Source of the DNA: an uncultured Methanobrevibacter sp.
GTDB taxonomy: Archaea; Methanobacteriota; Methanobacteria; Methanobacteriales; Methanobacteriaceae
Reading direction: 5' to 3'
Assembly (NCBI RefSeq): GCF_900316895.1
Contig: NZ_ONER01000047.1
Span: forward strand, 1 to 12,870
Length of the DNA stretch: 12,870 nt
Part shown: piece after piece, positions 1-7,439 of the stretch
How the letters are laid out: every line of letters starts with the position of its first letter
How positions within the stretch are numbered: position 1 is the stretch's first letter
Program-made: the position numbers and the translations under genes
Notes under the pieces: generated by a model
The model's database searches: none
Told to the model about the DNA's origin: nothing
Seen by the model: only the letters and a program-made list of their open reading frames with translations

Positions 1-83
1 TTTTTTAGCAGTGATAATTACTTTTTTTGGGATAAGTTCCCATATGGATGTGGCCTTCGTGGCTGAACAAAAAGGTGTTATTT

Positions 84-635
84 ATGTATAAATATATTAG
101 AGACGCATGGAAAAACCCAGATGAGTCCTACGTACGTGAACTCATGTGGCAAAGGGCTCCAAAATGGAGCAAGCAAAAAGCAGTTCAAAGAATTGACAGA
201 CCTACCAGACTCGACAGAGCTAGAAGTTTAGGTTACAGAGCTAAAAAAGGTTTCATTGTAGTAAGAACCAGAGTAAGACGTGGTGGAAGAAGGAAAACCC
301 GTCGTTTCAATGGTCGTAAACCTAAAAGAATGGGTGTAAACAAAATTACCCAAGCAAAATCCATTCAAAGAATTGCTGAAGAACGTGTAGCTAAAAAATA
401 CCCTAACTTAGAAGTATTAAACTCTTACTGGGTATGGTCTACAGGTAAACATAAATATTATGAAGTAATTTTAGTAGATCCACAAAGTCCTTCTATCGTT
501 AACGATAAAAAAATCAATTGGATCTGTTCCAAAAAACACACTAACAGAGCTCTCAGAGGCTTAACCAGTGCTGGTAACAAAGGACGTGGAATCAAATCTA
601 AAGGAAAAGGCTCTGAACAAGCTAGAAAGCGTTGA
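84..635 (+). CDS. rpl15e: 50S ribosomal protein L15e
   Basis: Large-subunit ribosomal protein of the archaeal/eukaryotic L15e family, a basic 23S rRNA-binding protein. It begins MYKYIRDAWKNPDESYVREL and carries the family blocks RPTRLDRARSLGYRAKKG, RRGGRRKTRRFNGRKPKRMG, KSIQRIAEERVAKKYPNLEV, NSYWV, EVILVDPQSPSI and RGLTSAGNKGRG in order. I chose ATG at 84, preceded by GGTG at 73-76; an upstream in-frame ATG at 48 would add 12 residues that do not belong to the family. The product is 183 residues. From memory, methanobacterial homologues usually carry a longer basic tail after KGKGxE, so the end (EQARKR) looks clipped or replaced. The frame of the next gene runs back over this 3' end (see the junction finding). 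Identity is certain; only the C-terminus is odd. Confidence 0.96.
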   Translation: MYKYIRDAWKNPDESYVRELMWQRAPKWSKQKAVQRIDRPTRLDRARSLGYRAKKGFIVVRTRVRRGGRRKTRRFNGRKPKRMGVNKITQAKSIQRIAEERVAKKYPNLEVLNSYWVWSTGKHKYYEVILVDPQSPSIVNDKKINWICSKKHTNRALRGLTSAGNKGRGIKSKGKGSEQARKR

Positions 636-1002
636 TGAGATTTCTCAAGCTATTTTAAACATTTTGCCTGAAGCTGAAATCGAAGCGGAGGAAGCTGAAG
701 GATTACTTGAAGATAAGATTATAATCTTATCAGGTGTTGTATCCAAAAAAAGATACACAAAGACTTTTTTTAACACACTCCTAGAGTGGACAGATTTGGA
801 TAAACTGAATGATGATTTAGAGCGCAAAATCGATGAAAAGGGTAACTGGTTTTTAAGATTCGATAAAGAGGATGCTCTGGATGAAATCTGGACCATTTTG
901 GATAAGGGCGATGCAATTCATCTCAAGATAAAGATTGCCGCATATCCTGCAAAAAAACAGATTGCAGTCGATAAGGTCCGTGAAGCTATCTTAAATTATT
1001 AA
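568..1002 (+). CDS. RNA-binding protein, COG1325-like (exosome-subunit-like), 5' end abnormal
   Basis: A 144-residue frame (GTG at 568) resembling the small archaeal COG1325 'predicted exosome subunit/RNA-binding' proteins, normally encoded next to rpl15e. Supporting segments are ILNILPEAEIEAEEAEG, the LSGVVSKKRYTKTFFNTLL block, RKIDEKGNWFLRFDKEDAL, and a C-terminal HLKIKIAAYPAKKQIAVDKV strand-helix. From memory, family members start with a beta strand of the type MIHNIxFRxFVYxTE just before the helix matching SVDEISQAILNILPE. Here the residues before SVDEIS are only an out-of-frame reading of the end of rpl15e, and no ATG, GTG or TTG lies between the rpl15e stop (633-635) and the conserved part. 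Starting at 568 would need a 68-nt overlap. The gene is probably 5'-truncated by a deletion, or translated in an unusual way. The family call is moderate. Confidence 0.68.
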   Translation: MLVTKDVESNLKEKALNKLESVDEISQAILNILPEAEIEAEEAEGLLEDKIIILSGVVSKKRYTKTFFNTLLEWTDLDKLNDDLERKIDEKGNWFLRFDKEDALDEIWTILDKGDAIHLKIKIAAYPAKKQIAVDKVREAILNY

Positions 1003-1050
1003 AGTTAAATTTATTTTATTATTTTTCCAATATATTATCAAGGTGGTTAA

Positions 1051-1440
1051 ATGGAAATGAAAAGCTATTATTTGATAATATTATTGGTCGCCTTCGTAAT
1101 CTGCATCGGTGTATTCTGGTTCCAGTTCAACAATGATGTGGCAACTTTCATAATGATTAATGAGACTGAAGTGGCTGAAAATGGATCATTTTCGGGCATG
1201 CTGGTTGACGCTTACGGTATGGGTGTGGCAAACCAGACAATAACATTTCACAAGCCGGGTCATGAAATGGGAACCATTGTAGATGTCACTACGGATGAGA
1301 ATGGTGAATTCACAATTGAAAATGCCCAATATCTGCCTGATGCAGGAAAGGACAATTACTATGGTGACTTTACATTTGCAGGTCATGACAAGTATAAGGG
1401 ATGCACATTTGCGGGAAATGTTTCAGTAGTTCCAAATTAA
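1051..1440 (+). CDS. membrane-anchored Ig-like (Big_1/transthyretin-like) domain protein
   Basis: A 129-residue protein with one hydrophobic segment at about residues 6-24 (YYLIILLVAFVICIGVFWF), so probably an uncleaved anchor or signal peptide with the rest outside the cell. The remainder is a single beta-sandwich-like domain with the signatures of bacterial Ig-like or carboxypeptidase-regulatory folds: GSFSGMLVDAYGMGVANQTI followed by VDVTTDENGEFTIENAQYLP. Similar single domains form the repeats of Methanobrevibacter adhesin-like proteins. AGGTGG at 1041-1046 lies 4 nt before ATG 1051; a second ATG at 1057 is possible. The partner or ligand is unknown. It lies 48 bp after the RNA-binding gene and 51 bp before the BASS carrier, with no sign of functional coupling. 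Confidence 0.75.
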   Translation: MEMKSYYLIILLVAFVICIGVFWFQFNNDVATFIMINETEVAENGSFSGMLVDAYGMGVANQTITFHKPGHEMGTIVDVTTDENGEFTIENAQYLPDAGKDNYYGDFTFAGHDKYKGCTFAGNVSVVPN

Positions 1441-1491
1441 TCCTTGAGGTTTATGATAATTTTTTTAATGATTAAAATCAAATAGTTAATC

Positions 1492-2430
1492 ATGAAAAGG
1501 ATTTTTAAATTCATTGAAAAATATTATTTCATAATAATTTTATTGGCCGTTGCGGTTTCTTTAGTTTATCCCAACTCATTTCAATGGGTATTGAGTCAGT
1601 ATAACGGCATAAACATATTGAATTTGCTTTTAAGCATTGTTCTTTTTACAATGGGGACCACTTTGAAGGTGGATGACTTCGTCAATGTATTTAGAAATCC
1701 GAAGGAGATTGGTGTTGGTATTTCAGCACAGTACATTATAATGCCCATTATTGCATTCGCCCTTGCAAAGGCCTTTTCTTTAAGTGATGCCCTGACAGTC
1801 GGACTTATCCTAGTTGGAACCGTTCCTGGAGGAACCGCTTCTGATGTAATCACATTTCTTTCAAATGGGGATGTGGCATTGTCAGTTTCCCTGACTGCGG
1901 TATCCACCGTGATTTCGCCGGTTTTGACTCCAATAATCACATTGATTCTAATAGGAAACCAGATTCATTTCAGTCCTGTTGACATGTTTATTTCCATCCT
2001 TGAAATCGTAATCATTCCTATTGTTTTAGGTTTGGCATTAAACTATAAGTTCCCTGATTTCTGTGAAACCCTAAAGGATTATCTACCTGCCATATCATCA
2101 ATTGTTGTATGTCTGATTGTTGCAGGAGTGATTGGTGCCAACAAGCAGGCTATCATTACATCTTCAGCAATAATAATGCTTGTAATCATTCTGCAGTATT
2201 TCATTGCAATGATTCTTGGATTTGGTGTTGGCTATCTGGCAGGAATGGATAAAAAACAAATCATTACAGTGGCCATTGAGCTTGCTTTTCAAAATTCAGG
2301 ATTGTCCACAGGTCTTGCAAAGACTCACTTTCCGAGTTTGTCTCAGGCAACTGTTCCCGGAGCACTTTATTCTGTTTGGCAGAATTTTGCGGGATCGCTA
2401 CTTGCATATGTATTTAGAAGGTACGTATGA
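1492..2430 (+). CDS. bile acid:sodium symporter (BASS/SBF) family transporter
   Basis: Integral membrane carrier of 312 residues with about nine to ten hydrophobic helices. The family core is clear: GTVPGGTASDVITFLSNGDV at residues 109-128 followed by ALSVSLTAVSTVISPVLTP, and the second crossover motif ELAFQNSGLSTGLAKTHF at 263-280, then PGALYSVWQNFAGSLLA. In characterised members these two motifs form the Na+ sites and the crossed helices. Glu263 and Gln267 match the conserved sodium ligands; the Asn usually found in GGTASN is Asp118 here. BASS proteins import bile acids, pantoate/pantothenate or other organic anions with Na+; the substrate here cannot be told from sequence. Start ATG 1492 has no good ribosome binding site, so leaderless or weakly initiated translation is possible. 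Confidence 0.93.
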   Translation: MKRIFKFIEKYYFIIILLAVAVSLVYPNSFQWVLSQYNGINILNLLLSIVLFTMGTTLKVDDFVNVFRNPKEIGVGISAQYIIMPIIAFALAKAFSLSDALTVGLILVGTVPGGTASDVITFLSNGDVALSVSLTAVSTVISPVLTPIITLILIGNQIHFSPVDMFISILEIVIIPIVLGLALNYKFPDFCETLKDYLPAISSIVVCLIVAGVIGANKQAIITSSAIIMLVIILQYFIAMILGFGVGYLAGMDKKQIITVAIELAFQNSGLSTGLAKTHFPSLSQATVPGALYSVWQNFAGSLLAYVFRRYV

Positions 2431-2440
2431 AGAAAGGATG

Positions 2441-2472
2441 ATTTTTTCATTTGATTAATTTTTCTATTTTTT
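2441..2472 (+). terminator. T-rich termination region after the BASS gene
   Basis: Three runs of 5-6 T follow the stop codon at close spacing (ATTTTTTC at 2440-2447, then two more up to 2472). Archaeal RNA polymerase ends transcription on such U-tracts without needing a hairpin. No stem is visible, so this is a weak call. Confidence 0.35.
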
Positions 2473-2481
2473 GGTATATAT
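2472..2481 (+). promoter_or_regulatory. TATA-like element before the 43-codon frame
   Basis: TTGGTATATATCC contains a TATA-like core about 50 bp before ATG 2525. Transcription starting ~25 bp downstream would give a ~20-nt leader that includes AAGGTT at 2512-2517. Only the fit of these spacings supports it. Confidence 0.3.
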
Positions 2482-2524
2482 CCTAGTTTAAGTTTTGATT
2501 AAATTTCTAAAAAGGTTAAAGTTA

Positions 2525-2656
2525 ATGCAAGTATGTCTGCATCAAATTAAAGGAATGGAAGCATCCACTGATTACATTAACCGTTTCTCACTGGAAACTT
2601 ATGGTGAAAAAAGAGATGATTTCAGAATTATGATTTTTTGGGACTTAATTTTGTAA
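2525..2656 (+). CDS. small hypothetical protein, 43 residues
   Basis: A short frame beginning MQVCLHQIKGMEASTDY and ending in MIFWDLIL, with AAGGTT 7 nt before the ATG and a TATA-like element upstream. The middle (DYINRFSLETYGEKRDDFRI) has the composition of a soluble helical protein rather than random AT-rich sequence, so it may be a real small gene or the 3' remnant of a larger one. I do not recognise it. Its last 29 bp overlap the 3' end of the convergent NSS transporter gene. Low confidence. Confidence 0.3.
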   Translation: MQVCLHQIKGMEASTDYINRFSLETYGEKRDDFRIMIFWDLIL

Positions 2657-4082
2657 ATGCCGCGGAAAGTCCGACAACAATAATTGTGATAATTGCATAT
2701 ATGATTATTTCAAATGCGCTTTCATTATGGAATAAGTCCACAACTCCAAATATCCAAACAATAATTAAAAGAATCGGCAATAAATATTTTAATGTAAAAA
2801 CCCATGTCTTTCCAACCTTAAATGTTGAAAATTCATTCAATACGGGAATAACTTTTTCAACTCCATATAACCATCCGAATATGATTGCCTGAACGCCAAT
2901 AAGAATCAGTATTCCAAAATTGTTTACAAATCCGTCCACAACCCCTACCAGATAACTGCTGCAACCTGTTGAAAATATAACGGTTACTACACATGCAACA
3001 ATCGTAAGGATTGTAACTCCTTTTTTCCTGTTCCATCCAAATTTATTGCATAAAGATGAAAGCAAAGGTTCAAATAATGCAAAGGCAGAGGTAAATCCTG
3101 CAAACAATATGGATATGAACAGTAACGGGGCAATTACATGTCCCATTCCACCCATTGTATTGAATATCTGTGGGAATACAATGAATATCAATCCAGTACC
3201 TTCGCTAATTAGTTCATTCATCGGTATTGAAGAGTGCAGTGACATATATCCAAGTATTGAAAATACTCCAAAAGCTATGAAAATCTCATATAATGAGTTT
3301 ATGATGACAACAATCAACACTTCATCAACCAATTTTGTATTTTTAGGCAGATAGCTTGCATATGTATATACCATTGCCTGACCTATGCTTAATGAAAATA
3401 TGGTTTGCCCGAATGCCGCAAGCCAAACATGTATATCTAAAAGCATTGACCAATTAGGGGTAAGCAATGTGCTTACTCCAATATGAAATCCTGGCAAGGT
3501 GAATGCATAAATGAAAATAAAAATCATTATGGTAAATAATAGTGGAATTAAAATAGTGGATAATTTACCGATTCCCTTATCCACATCTTTAATGGATATT
3601 GCCCAGAATACTGCCCATAATATCAATGTACAGATTAATGTAGGCAATATTATTGTTGTGGATGATGATAGGTCTGAACTTCCTCCTACATAGCTTGTAA
3701 AGAAGGATGCAGGGTCATTTCCCCATCCGAAAGTGAAACTGTTTAACAGATATGCAAGGTCCCAACCTATGATGACCATATAGTAGATTACAACGATGAA
3801 CACCAATAAAACAAGCATCCAAGCTATGATTTCGAATCCCGGACGAATGCTGTGCATCAGATTGGAAAAACTTTTCTTGAAACTGAATCCCAATCCGTAC
3901 TCCAAAATTAAGAAAGGAACTCCCATGACTAAAATTGCAATTGTATATGGTATGAAAAAGGAGCCACCTCCGTTAGAATATAGCACGTAACTGAATCTCC
4001 AGATGTTGCCTATTCCTATGGTCAGGCCTATCATGGCCAATATAAATGTTAATGTTGAATTCCATTGGGAAGTATTGTTCAT
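2628..4082 (-). CDS. sodium:neurotransmitter symporter (NSS) family transporter
   Basis: A 484-residue polytopic protein of the NSS/SNF family (LeuT, MhsT, TnaT relatives), which import amino acids with Na+. The N-terminus has the diagnostic block: the unwound first helix IGLTIGIGNIWRF (residues 18-30, with Trp28-Arg29 of the extracellular gate) followed by SYVLYSNGGGSFFIPY (31-46), then GVPFLILEYGLG. About eleven to twelve hydrophobic helices follow. Bacterial and archaeal NSS proteins commonly have 11 or 12. ATG 4082 precedes NNTSQW and fits the family; no clear ribosome binding site is seen, and a TATA-like TATAAATA at about 4103-4110 could give a nearly leaderless transcript. It diverges from the adhesin-like gene and converges with the BASS carrier. 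The substrate (probably an amino acid) is inference. Confidence 0.94.
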   Translation of the reverse strand: MNNTSQWNSTLTFILAMIGLTIGIGNIWRFSYVLYSNGGGSFFIPYTIAILVMGVPFLILEYGLGFSFKKSFSNLMHSIRPGFEIIAWMLVLLVFIVVIYYMVIIGWDLAYLLNSFTFGWGNDPASFFTSYVGGSSDLSSSTTIILPTLICTLILWAVFWAISIKDVDKGIGKLSTILIPLLFTIMIFIFIYAFTLPGFHIGVSTLLTPNWSMLLDIHVWLAAFGQTIFSLSIGQAMVYTYASYLPKNTKLVDEVLIVVIINSLYEIFIAFGVFSILGYMSLHSSIPMNELISEGTGLIFIVFPQIFNTMGGMGHVIAPLLFISILFAGFTSAFALFEPLLSSLCNKFGWNRKKGVTILTIVACVVTVIFSTGCSSYLVGVVDGFVNNFGILILIGVQAIIFGWLYGVEKVIPVLNEFSTFKVGKTWVFTLKYLLPILLIIVWIFGVVDLFHNESAFEIIIYAIITIIVVGLSAAFTKLSPKKS

Positions 4083-4151
4083 TTTTTCATCTTTATTAGT
4101 GTTATTTATAGTCTTATATTGTATTTCTTTTAAAAATATTGCACAAAATTA

Positions 4152-4172
4152 AAATTTTATATAATAAAATTT
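4152..4172. promoter_or_regulatory. perfect dyad centred on a TATA-like core between divergent genes
   Basis: AAATTTTAT-ATA-ATAAAATTT is a perfect 9-3-9 inverted repeat whose centre reads TTATATAAT, TATA-like on both strands. It lies 70 bp upstream of the NSS start and about 180 bp upstream of the adhesin start. It could be the NSS promoter, a bidirectional TATA box, or an operator. In such AT-rich DNA chance dyads are possible, but 9 bp without mismatch is notable. Confidence 0.4.
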
Positions 4173-4290
4173 ATTGGATGGATTATTTATAATTATCCGA
4201 AGAATATGTCCTGTGTGAATTTTTCCATGGAATGATTCAAAACTGATGTGTTCAGTGATGCATATGTTAGCCATATAATCCTATACTATT

Positions 4291-4299
4291 TTTATATTA
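4291..4299 (+). promoter_or_regulatory. candidate TATA box for the adhesin-like gene
   Basis: TTTATATTA lies about 55 bp before the proposed ATT start. Transcription starting ~25 bp downstream would leave a ~30-nt leader containing GGAGG at 4341-4345. A fit of position and motif only. Confidence 0.4.
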
Positions 4300-4340
4300 T
4301 TTTTAACAGATGTTTAAATAATGAAATTATTGTCATTTTA

Positions 4341-4345
4341 GGAGG
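4341..4345 (+). promoter_or_regulatory. Shine-Dalgarno GGAGG that points to an ATT start
   Basis: AGGAGG is the strongest possible ribosome binding match and is followed, after 6 nt, by ATT at 4352. No ATG, GTG or TTG in the adhesin frame lies at normal distance. The first standard in-frame codon (GTG 4385) is 39 nt away and would remove the charged N-terminus of the signal peptide. Confidence 0.75.
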
Positions 4346-4351
4346 AATTTT

Positions 4352-7216
4352 ATTAAATCAAAACTAATTATAGCCGTATTAATCGTGGCTGTTTTGATAA
4401 GTTTGCCTTGCGTAAGCGCAATGGCCGACAACCAAACAGATTTTGAGTCACAGGTTTGCGGAATCATGGAAGAAGAAACTTTGACAGATGAAAATACAGA
4501 TGTGGGGAATTTCACTGATTTAGGCGAGTTAATCTCTCAGTCTGAAAACGAATTGACACTGGATAAAAATTATAAATTCAATTCATCAACAGATAAGGAT
4601 TTTGAGGGATTTACTATTTCCAAGGATAATTATGTGGTTGATGGGCAAGGCCATACCATAGACGGTTCCGGCCAGGTGAGGATATTTAATTTTACAGGAT
4701 CAAACATTACCCTTAAAAATATCAACATAATTAATGCAAAAGGAACTAACGGCCCTGCAGCATGGTTTACCTCTTTAAAAGTAATTGATAATTGTAGCTT
4801 TATTAATAATAGCGCTTCCGGTTCAGGTGGCGCAATTTATATAGATAATTCAGTTTCCAATTGTAAAATCAACTCCACATTCATGAATAACAGTGCAAAT
4901 AATGGGGGAACAATATACTTTAATGGCCAAACAACCAATATTACAATAAACGGATATTTTGAGAGTAATGTGGCTGAACGGGGTGCCGGAGCAATATATC
5001 TCAAGGGTAAATCTTCAAACAGCACATTTGCCTCTGAGTTTTATTATAATCATGCTAAAGCTGCTAGTGGGGGAGCAATATTTTTCATTAATCAGGTAGA
5101 TAATAACCAATTTGAAAGCATTTTCAGATACAATAGAGCCGCTTATGGTGCAGGAATCTTTTTTTACAACAAAGCAAACAACAATAGATTCAACTCTGAT
5201 TTCAGATTCAATGTAGCGGATTCCTGTGGTGGAGCAATGTTTTTCCATAATACCACAAATAACAATAATTTTACAGGTTATTTCATCAACAACACCGCTT
5301 TGGGAATTGTTAGTGCTGAAAATGGAAACGGAGGGGCAATAACATTTAAGGACACTTCAAGCAATAGCGTTTTCAACTGTGATTTTGTCAATAACACTGC
5401 TGTTTTATACGGTGGGGGAGTAAACTATAGGGAAACACCTCATAACATTACATTTAATGCTAATTTCATTAATGATACAGCGAAATATGGTGGGGGAGTC
5501 AATTTCTTTGAAAGCTTTGAAGGAGTAGTTTTTAATGGTGAATTCATTGGCAATTCAGCTGAGTATGGTGGTGCTATATGTGCTATGGAAGGAACCATTG
5601 AACATGTTTCATTTAAAAATAATCATGCAGAATCCGGTGGTGCAATCTATTTTGATAAAAAAGGAGATGTTATAAACTCTAATTTTACAAACAATACTGC
5701 TAATAACTCTGATGATAGTGATGGTGGTGCAATTTGCTTTAATGGTAATGGAACTGTAATTGGCTGTGAGTTTTCAAACAATTCTGCTCGTTATTATGGC
5801 GGTGCGGTTTACATTTGGGGTGATGGAACAATCAAAGATTCTATCTTCAACAGCAGTAAAGCGCAAAGCGGAGGATCATTATATGTTCATGGTGCATTTG
5901 AAATGGACAATTGTAATTTCACAAATAATAATGCAAGAACCGGTGGAGCAATCGAATCTTGGAAAAATGGAATAATTGAAGGCTCTAACTTCAACAACAA
6001 TGTGGCAATATTCGGTGGAGGAGCAATTTACTCCAATAATGATATAAAATTAAGCGATTGTAATTTCACTGCCAATTCTGCAAATGAAAATACTGGCGGT
6101 GCAGTCTACATTTTTGGCTTCGGAGAATTCAATCACACTAACTTCGCTGACAACGAAGCTTCAAGCTATGGAGGAGCAATCTACTTTAATAATAATGGAA
6201 CAATCGACCAGTCCACCTTCACAAACAATAGCGCTAATGATGGAGGAGCGATTTTAACTCATGGAAACATAACAATCAGCAACTCCAAATTCGCAGATAA
6301 TGTTGCAACCAGGGGAACAAATCATGTATCATTAAAAGATAATGCAACAATCACATTAATTAATGTTGTTCCTGAACAATTAAGAAATCTCAACGTTTCC
6401 AACATTACCTATGGGGATATTGTAAAGATTTCTTCAAATGTTTATGATGAAAATAATTTCCCATTAAATAACGGAACATTATCCGTTATCATCGACGGCA
6501 AAGAATATTCTACCAATGTATCCAATGGAACCGCAACTCTTGAAATTCCAAATCTGGATGCCGGAAACTATAATGTTGATGTGAAATATATTGGAAACCA
6601 GCGGGTTGCAATTTCATCAGTCTCATTCACTGTATTTAAACAAAATGCAGTTATATCTGCAAATAATAGGGCATACATAATTAACTACGGCGGAAAATAC
6701 TCAATGACCCTTAAGGATTTAAACGGTAAAGTGGTCGTTGGTGAAAAAATAACATTTAAATTAAACGGCAAAGTTATCGGATCAGCTGTCACAGATGCCA
6801 AGGGTGTTGCAACCATTTCCATTACTGCAAAAGCATTAAAATCAGCCAAAGCAGGTAAAAAGAATATGGTCATAACAACAAGCGGCAACTACAATGCAGA
6901 CTCCAAAACCGTAAAAATAACAATCAACAAGGAAAAAACAAAAATAGCTGCTAAAAACAAGAAATTCAAAAAATCCAAAAAGATTAAAAAATACACAATA
7001 ACCCTTAAAAACAGCAAAGGCAAATCAGTCAAAAAAGTAAAAGTCACCCTTAAAGTTAAAGGAAAAACTTACACTGCTAAAACAAATGCCAAAGGTAAAG
7101 CAACCTTTAAAATCAAAAAATTGGTCAAAAAAGGCAAACACAAAGCAACCATTAAATTTAAGGGCAATGCTTACTACCTTAAAAGCACTAAGAAAGTAAA
7201 AATAACAGTTAAGTAG
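4352..7216 (+). CDS. secreted adhesin-like protein: Pmp-type beta-helix plus Ig-like domains
   Basis: Large surface protein (954 residues from ATT 4352; 943 from GTG 4385). Residues from ATT read KSKLIIAVLIVAVLISLPCV then SAMA, a textbook signal peptide. Residues ~90-653 hold about 19 repeats with GGAI/GGAV/GGGV cores (SGGAIYID, YGGAVYIW, DGGAILTH and so on), each preceded by FxNNSA-type motifs. This is the chlamydial polymorphic-membrane-protein pattern of right-handed parallel beta-helices. Three Ig-like domains follow: ~680-763 (NITYGD...GTATLEIPNLDAGNY), ~764-861 (AYIINYGGKYSMTL...TDAKGVATISI) and a very lysine-rich one, 863-954 (GKTYTAKTNAKGKATFKIKK). There is no C-terminal membrane anchor; the basic end may bind acidic cell-wall polymers (inference). 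Such proteins are thought to mediate contact with other cells or host surfaces. The non-standard start is the main oddity. Confidence 0.92.
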   Translation: MKSKLIIAVLIVAVLISLPCVSAMADNQTDFESQVCGIMEEETLTDENTDVGNFTDLGELISQSENELTLDKNYKFNSSTDKDFEGFTISKDNYVVDGQGHTIDGSGQVRIFNFTGSNITLKNINIINAKGTNGPAAWFTSLKVIDNCSFINNSASGSGGAIYIDNSVSNCKINSTFMNNSANNGGTIYFNGQTTNITINGYFESNVAERGAGAIYLKGKSSNSTFASEFYYNHAKAASGGAIFFINQVDNNQFESIFRYNRAAYGAGIFFYNKANNNRFNSDFRFNVADSCGGAMFFHNTTNNNNFTGYFINNTALGIVSAENGNGGAITFKDTSSNSVFNCDFVNNTAVLYGGGVNYRETPHNITFNANFINDTAKYGGGVNFFESFEGVVFNGEFIGNSAEYGGAICAMEGTIEHVSFKNNHAESGGAIYFDKKGDVINSNFTNNTANNSDDSDGGAICFNGNGTVIGCEFSNNSARYYGGAVYIWGDGTIKDSIFNSSKAQSGGSLYVHGAFEMDNCNFTNNNARTGGAIESWKNGIIEGSNFNNNVAIFGGGAIYSNNDIKLSDCNFTANSANENTGGAVYIFGFGEFNHTNFADNEASSYGGAIYFNNNGTIDQSTFTNNSANDGGAILTHGNITISNSKFADNVATRGTNHVSLKDNATITLINVVPEQLRNLNVSNITYGDIVKISSNVYDENNFPLNNGTLSVIIDGKEYSTNVSNGTATLEIPNLDAGNYNVDVKYIGNQRVAISSVSFTVFKQNAVISANNRAYIINYGGKYSMTLKDLNGKVVVGEKITFKLNGKVIGSAVTDAKGVATISITAKALKSAKAGKKNMVITTSGNYNADSKTVKITINKEKTKIAAKNKKFKKSKKIKKYTITLKNSKGKSVKKVKVTLKVKGKTYTAKTNAKGKATFKIKKLVKKGKHKATIKFKGNAYYLKSTKKVKITVK

Positions 7217-7243
7217 ATGCCACGGGCATCTTCTTTTTTTTTT
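7216..7243 (+). terminator. hairpin plus T-tract terminator of the adhesin-like gene
   Basis: GATGCC-ACG-GGCATC forms a perfect 6-bp stem with a 3-nt loop that overlaps the last base of the stop codon. It is followed by TTCTTTTTTTTTT. The form is bacterial-like, but the U-tract alone would suffice in archaea. Confidence 0.8.
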
Positions 7244-7286
7244 AAATGCAAAGTGATGATGGAATTGTGCAAATATTGTTATTCAA

Positions 7287-7323
7287 ATAAAAAATAAAAA
7301 AAAGTTTGCAAGGAAACTTGCAA
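7287..7323 (-). terminator. terminator for the minus-strand histone transcript
   Basis: TTGCAAG-GAAA-CTTGCAA is a perfect 7-bp stem (7306-7312 with 7317-7323). Read on the minus strand it is followed by ACTTTTTTTTATTTTTTATTT. It lies after the 30-codon frame at 7338-7430, so that frame is inside the histone transcript. Confidence 0.72.
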
Positions 7324-7337
7324 TAATATGTTCATTC

Positions 7338-7430
7338 TCATTTGTTCATTTTCATGAATGAGCCTATGATTTCTTCGAAGCCTTTTCCTTCGGATGCACC
7401 ATCAAATACGTTTTTGATCATGCTAAACAT
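7338..7430 (-). CDS. 30-residue frame directly behind, and in frame with, the histone gene
   Basis: The minus strand reads MFSMIKNVFDGASEGKGF followed by EEIIGSFMKMNK and a stop. It lies 9 bp after the histone TAA in the same frame, so reading through that stop would add 33 residues (Lys-His-Asp plus this peptide). No ribosome binding site precedes its ATG. The composition (Lys/Glu/Phe, alternating hydrophobic residues, Gly-rich turn) looks protein-like, and the histone terminator lies beyond it. It could be a small co-transcribed peptide, a lost histone extension behind a new stop, or chance. I do not recognise it. Confidence 0.35.
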   Translation of the reverse strand: MFSMIKNVFDGASEGKGFEEIIGSFMKMNK

Positions 7431-7439
7431 ATCATGTTT

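Noticed and set aside
22..47. TGGGA-TAAGT-TCCCA hairpin at the left edge.
   Set aside because: Five-bp stem with no following T-tract on the plus strand; it may belong to an element outside the window, so no call is made.
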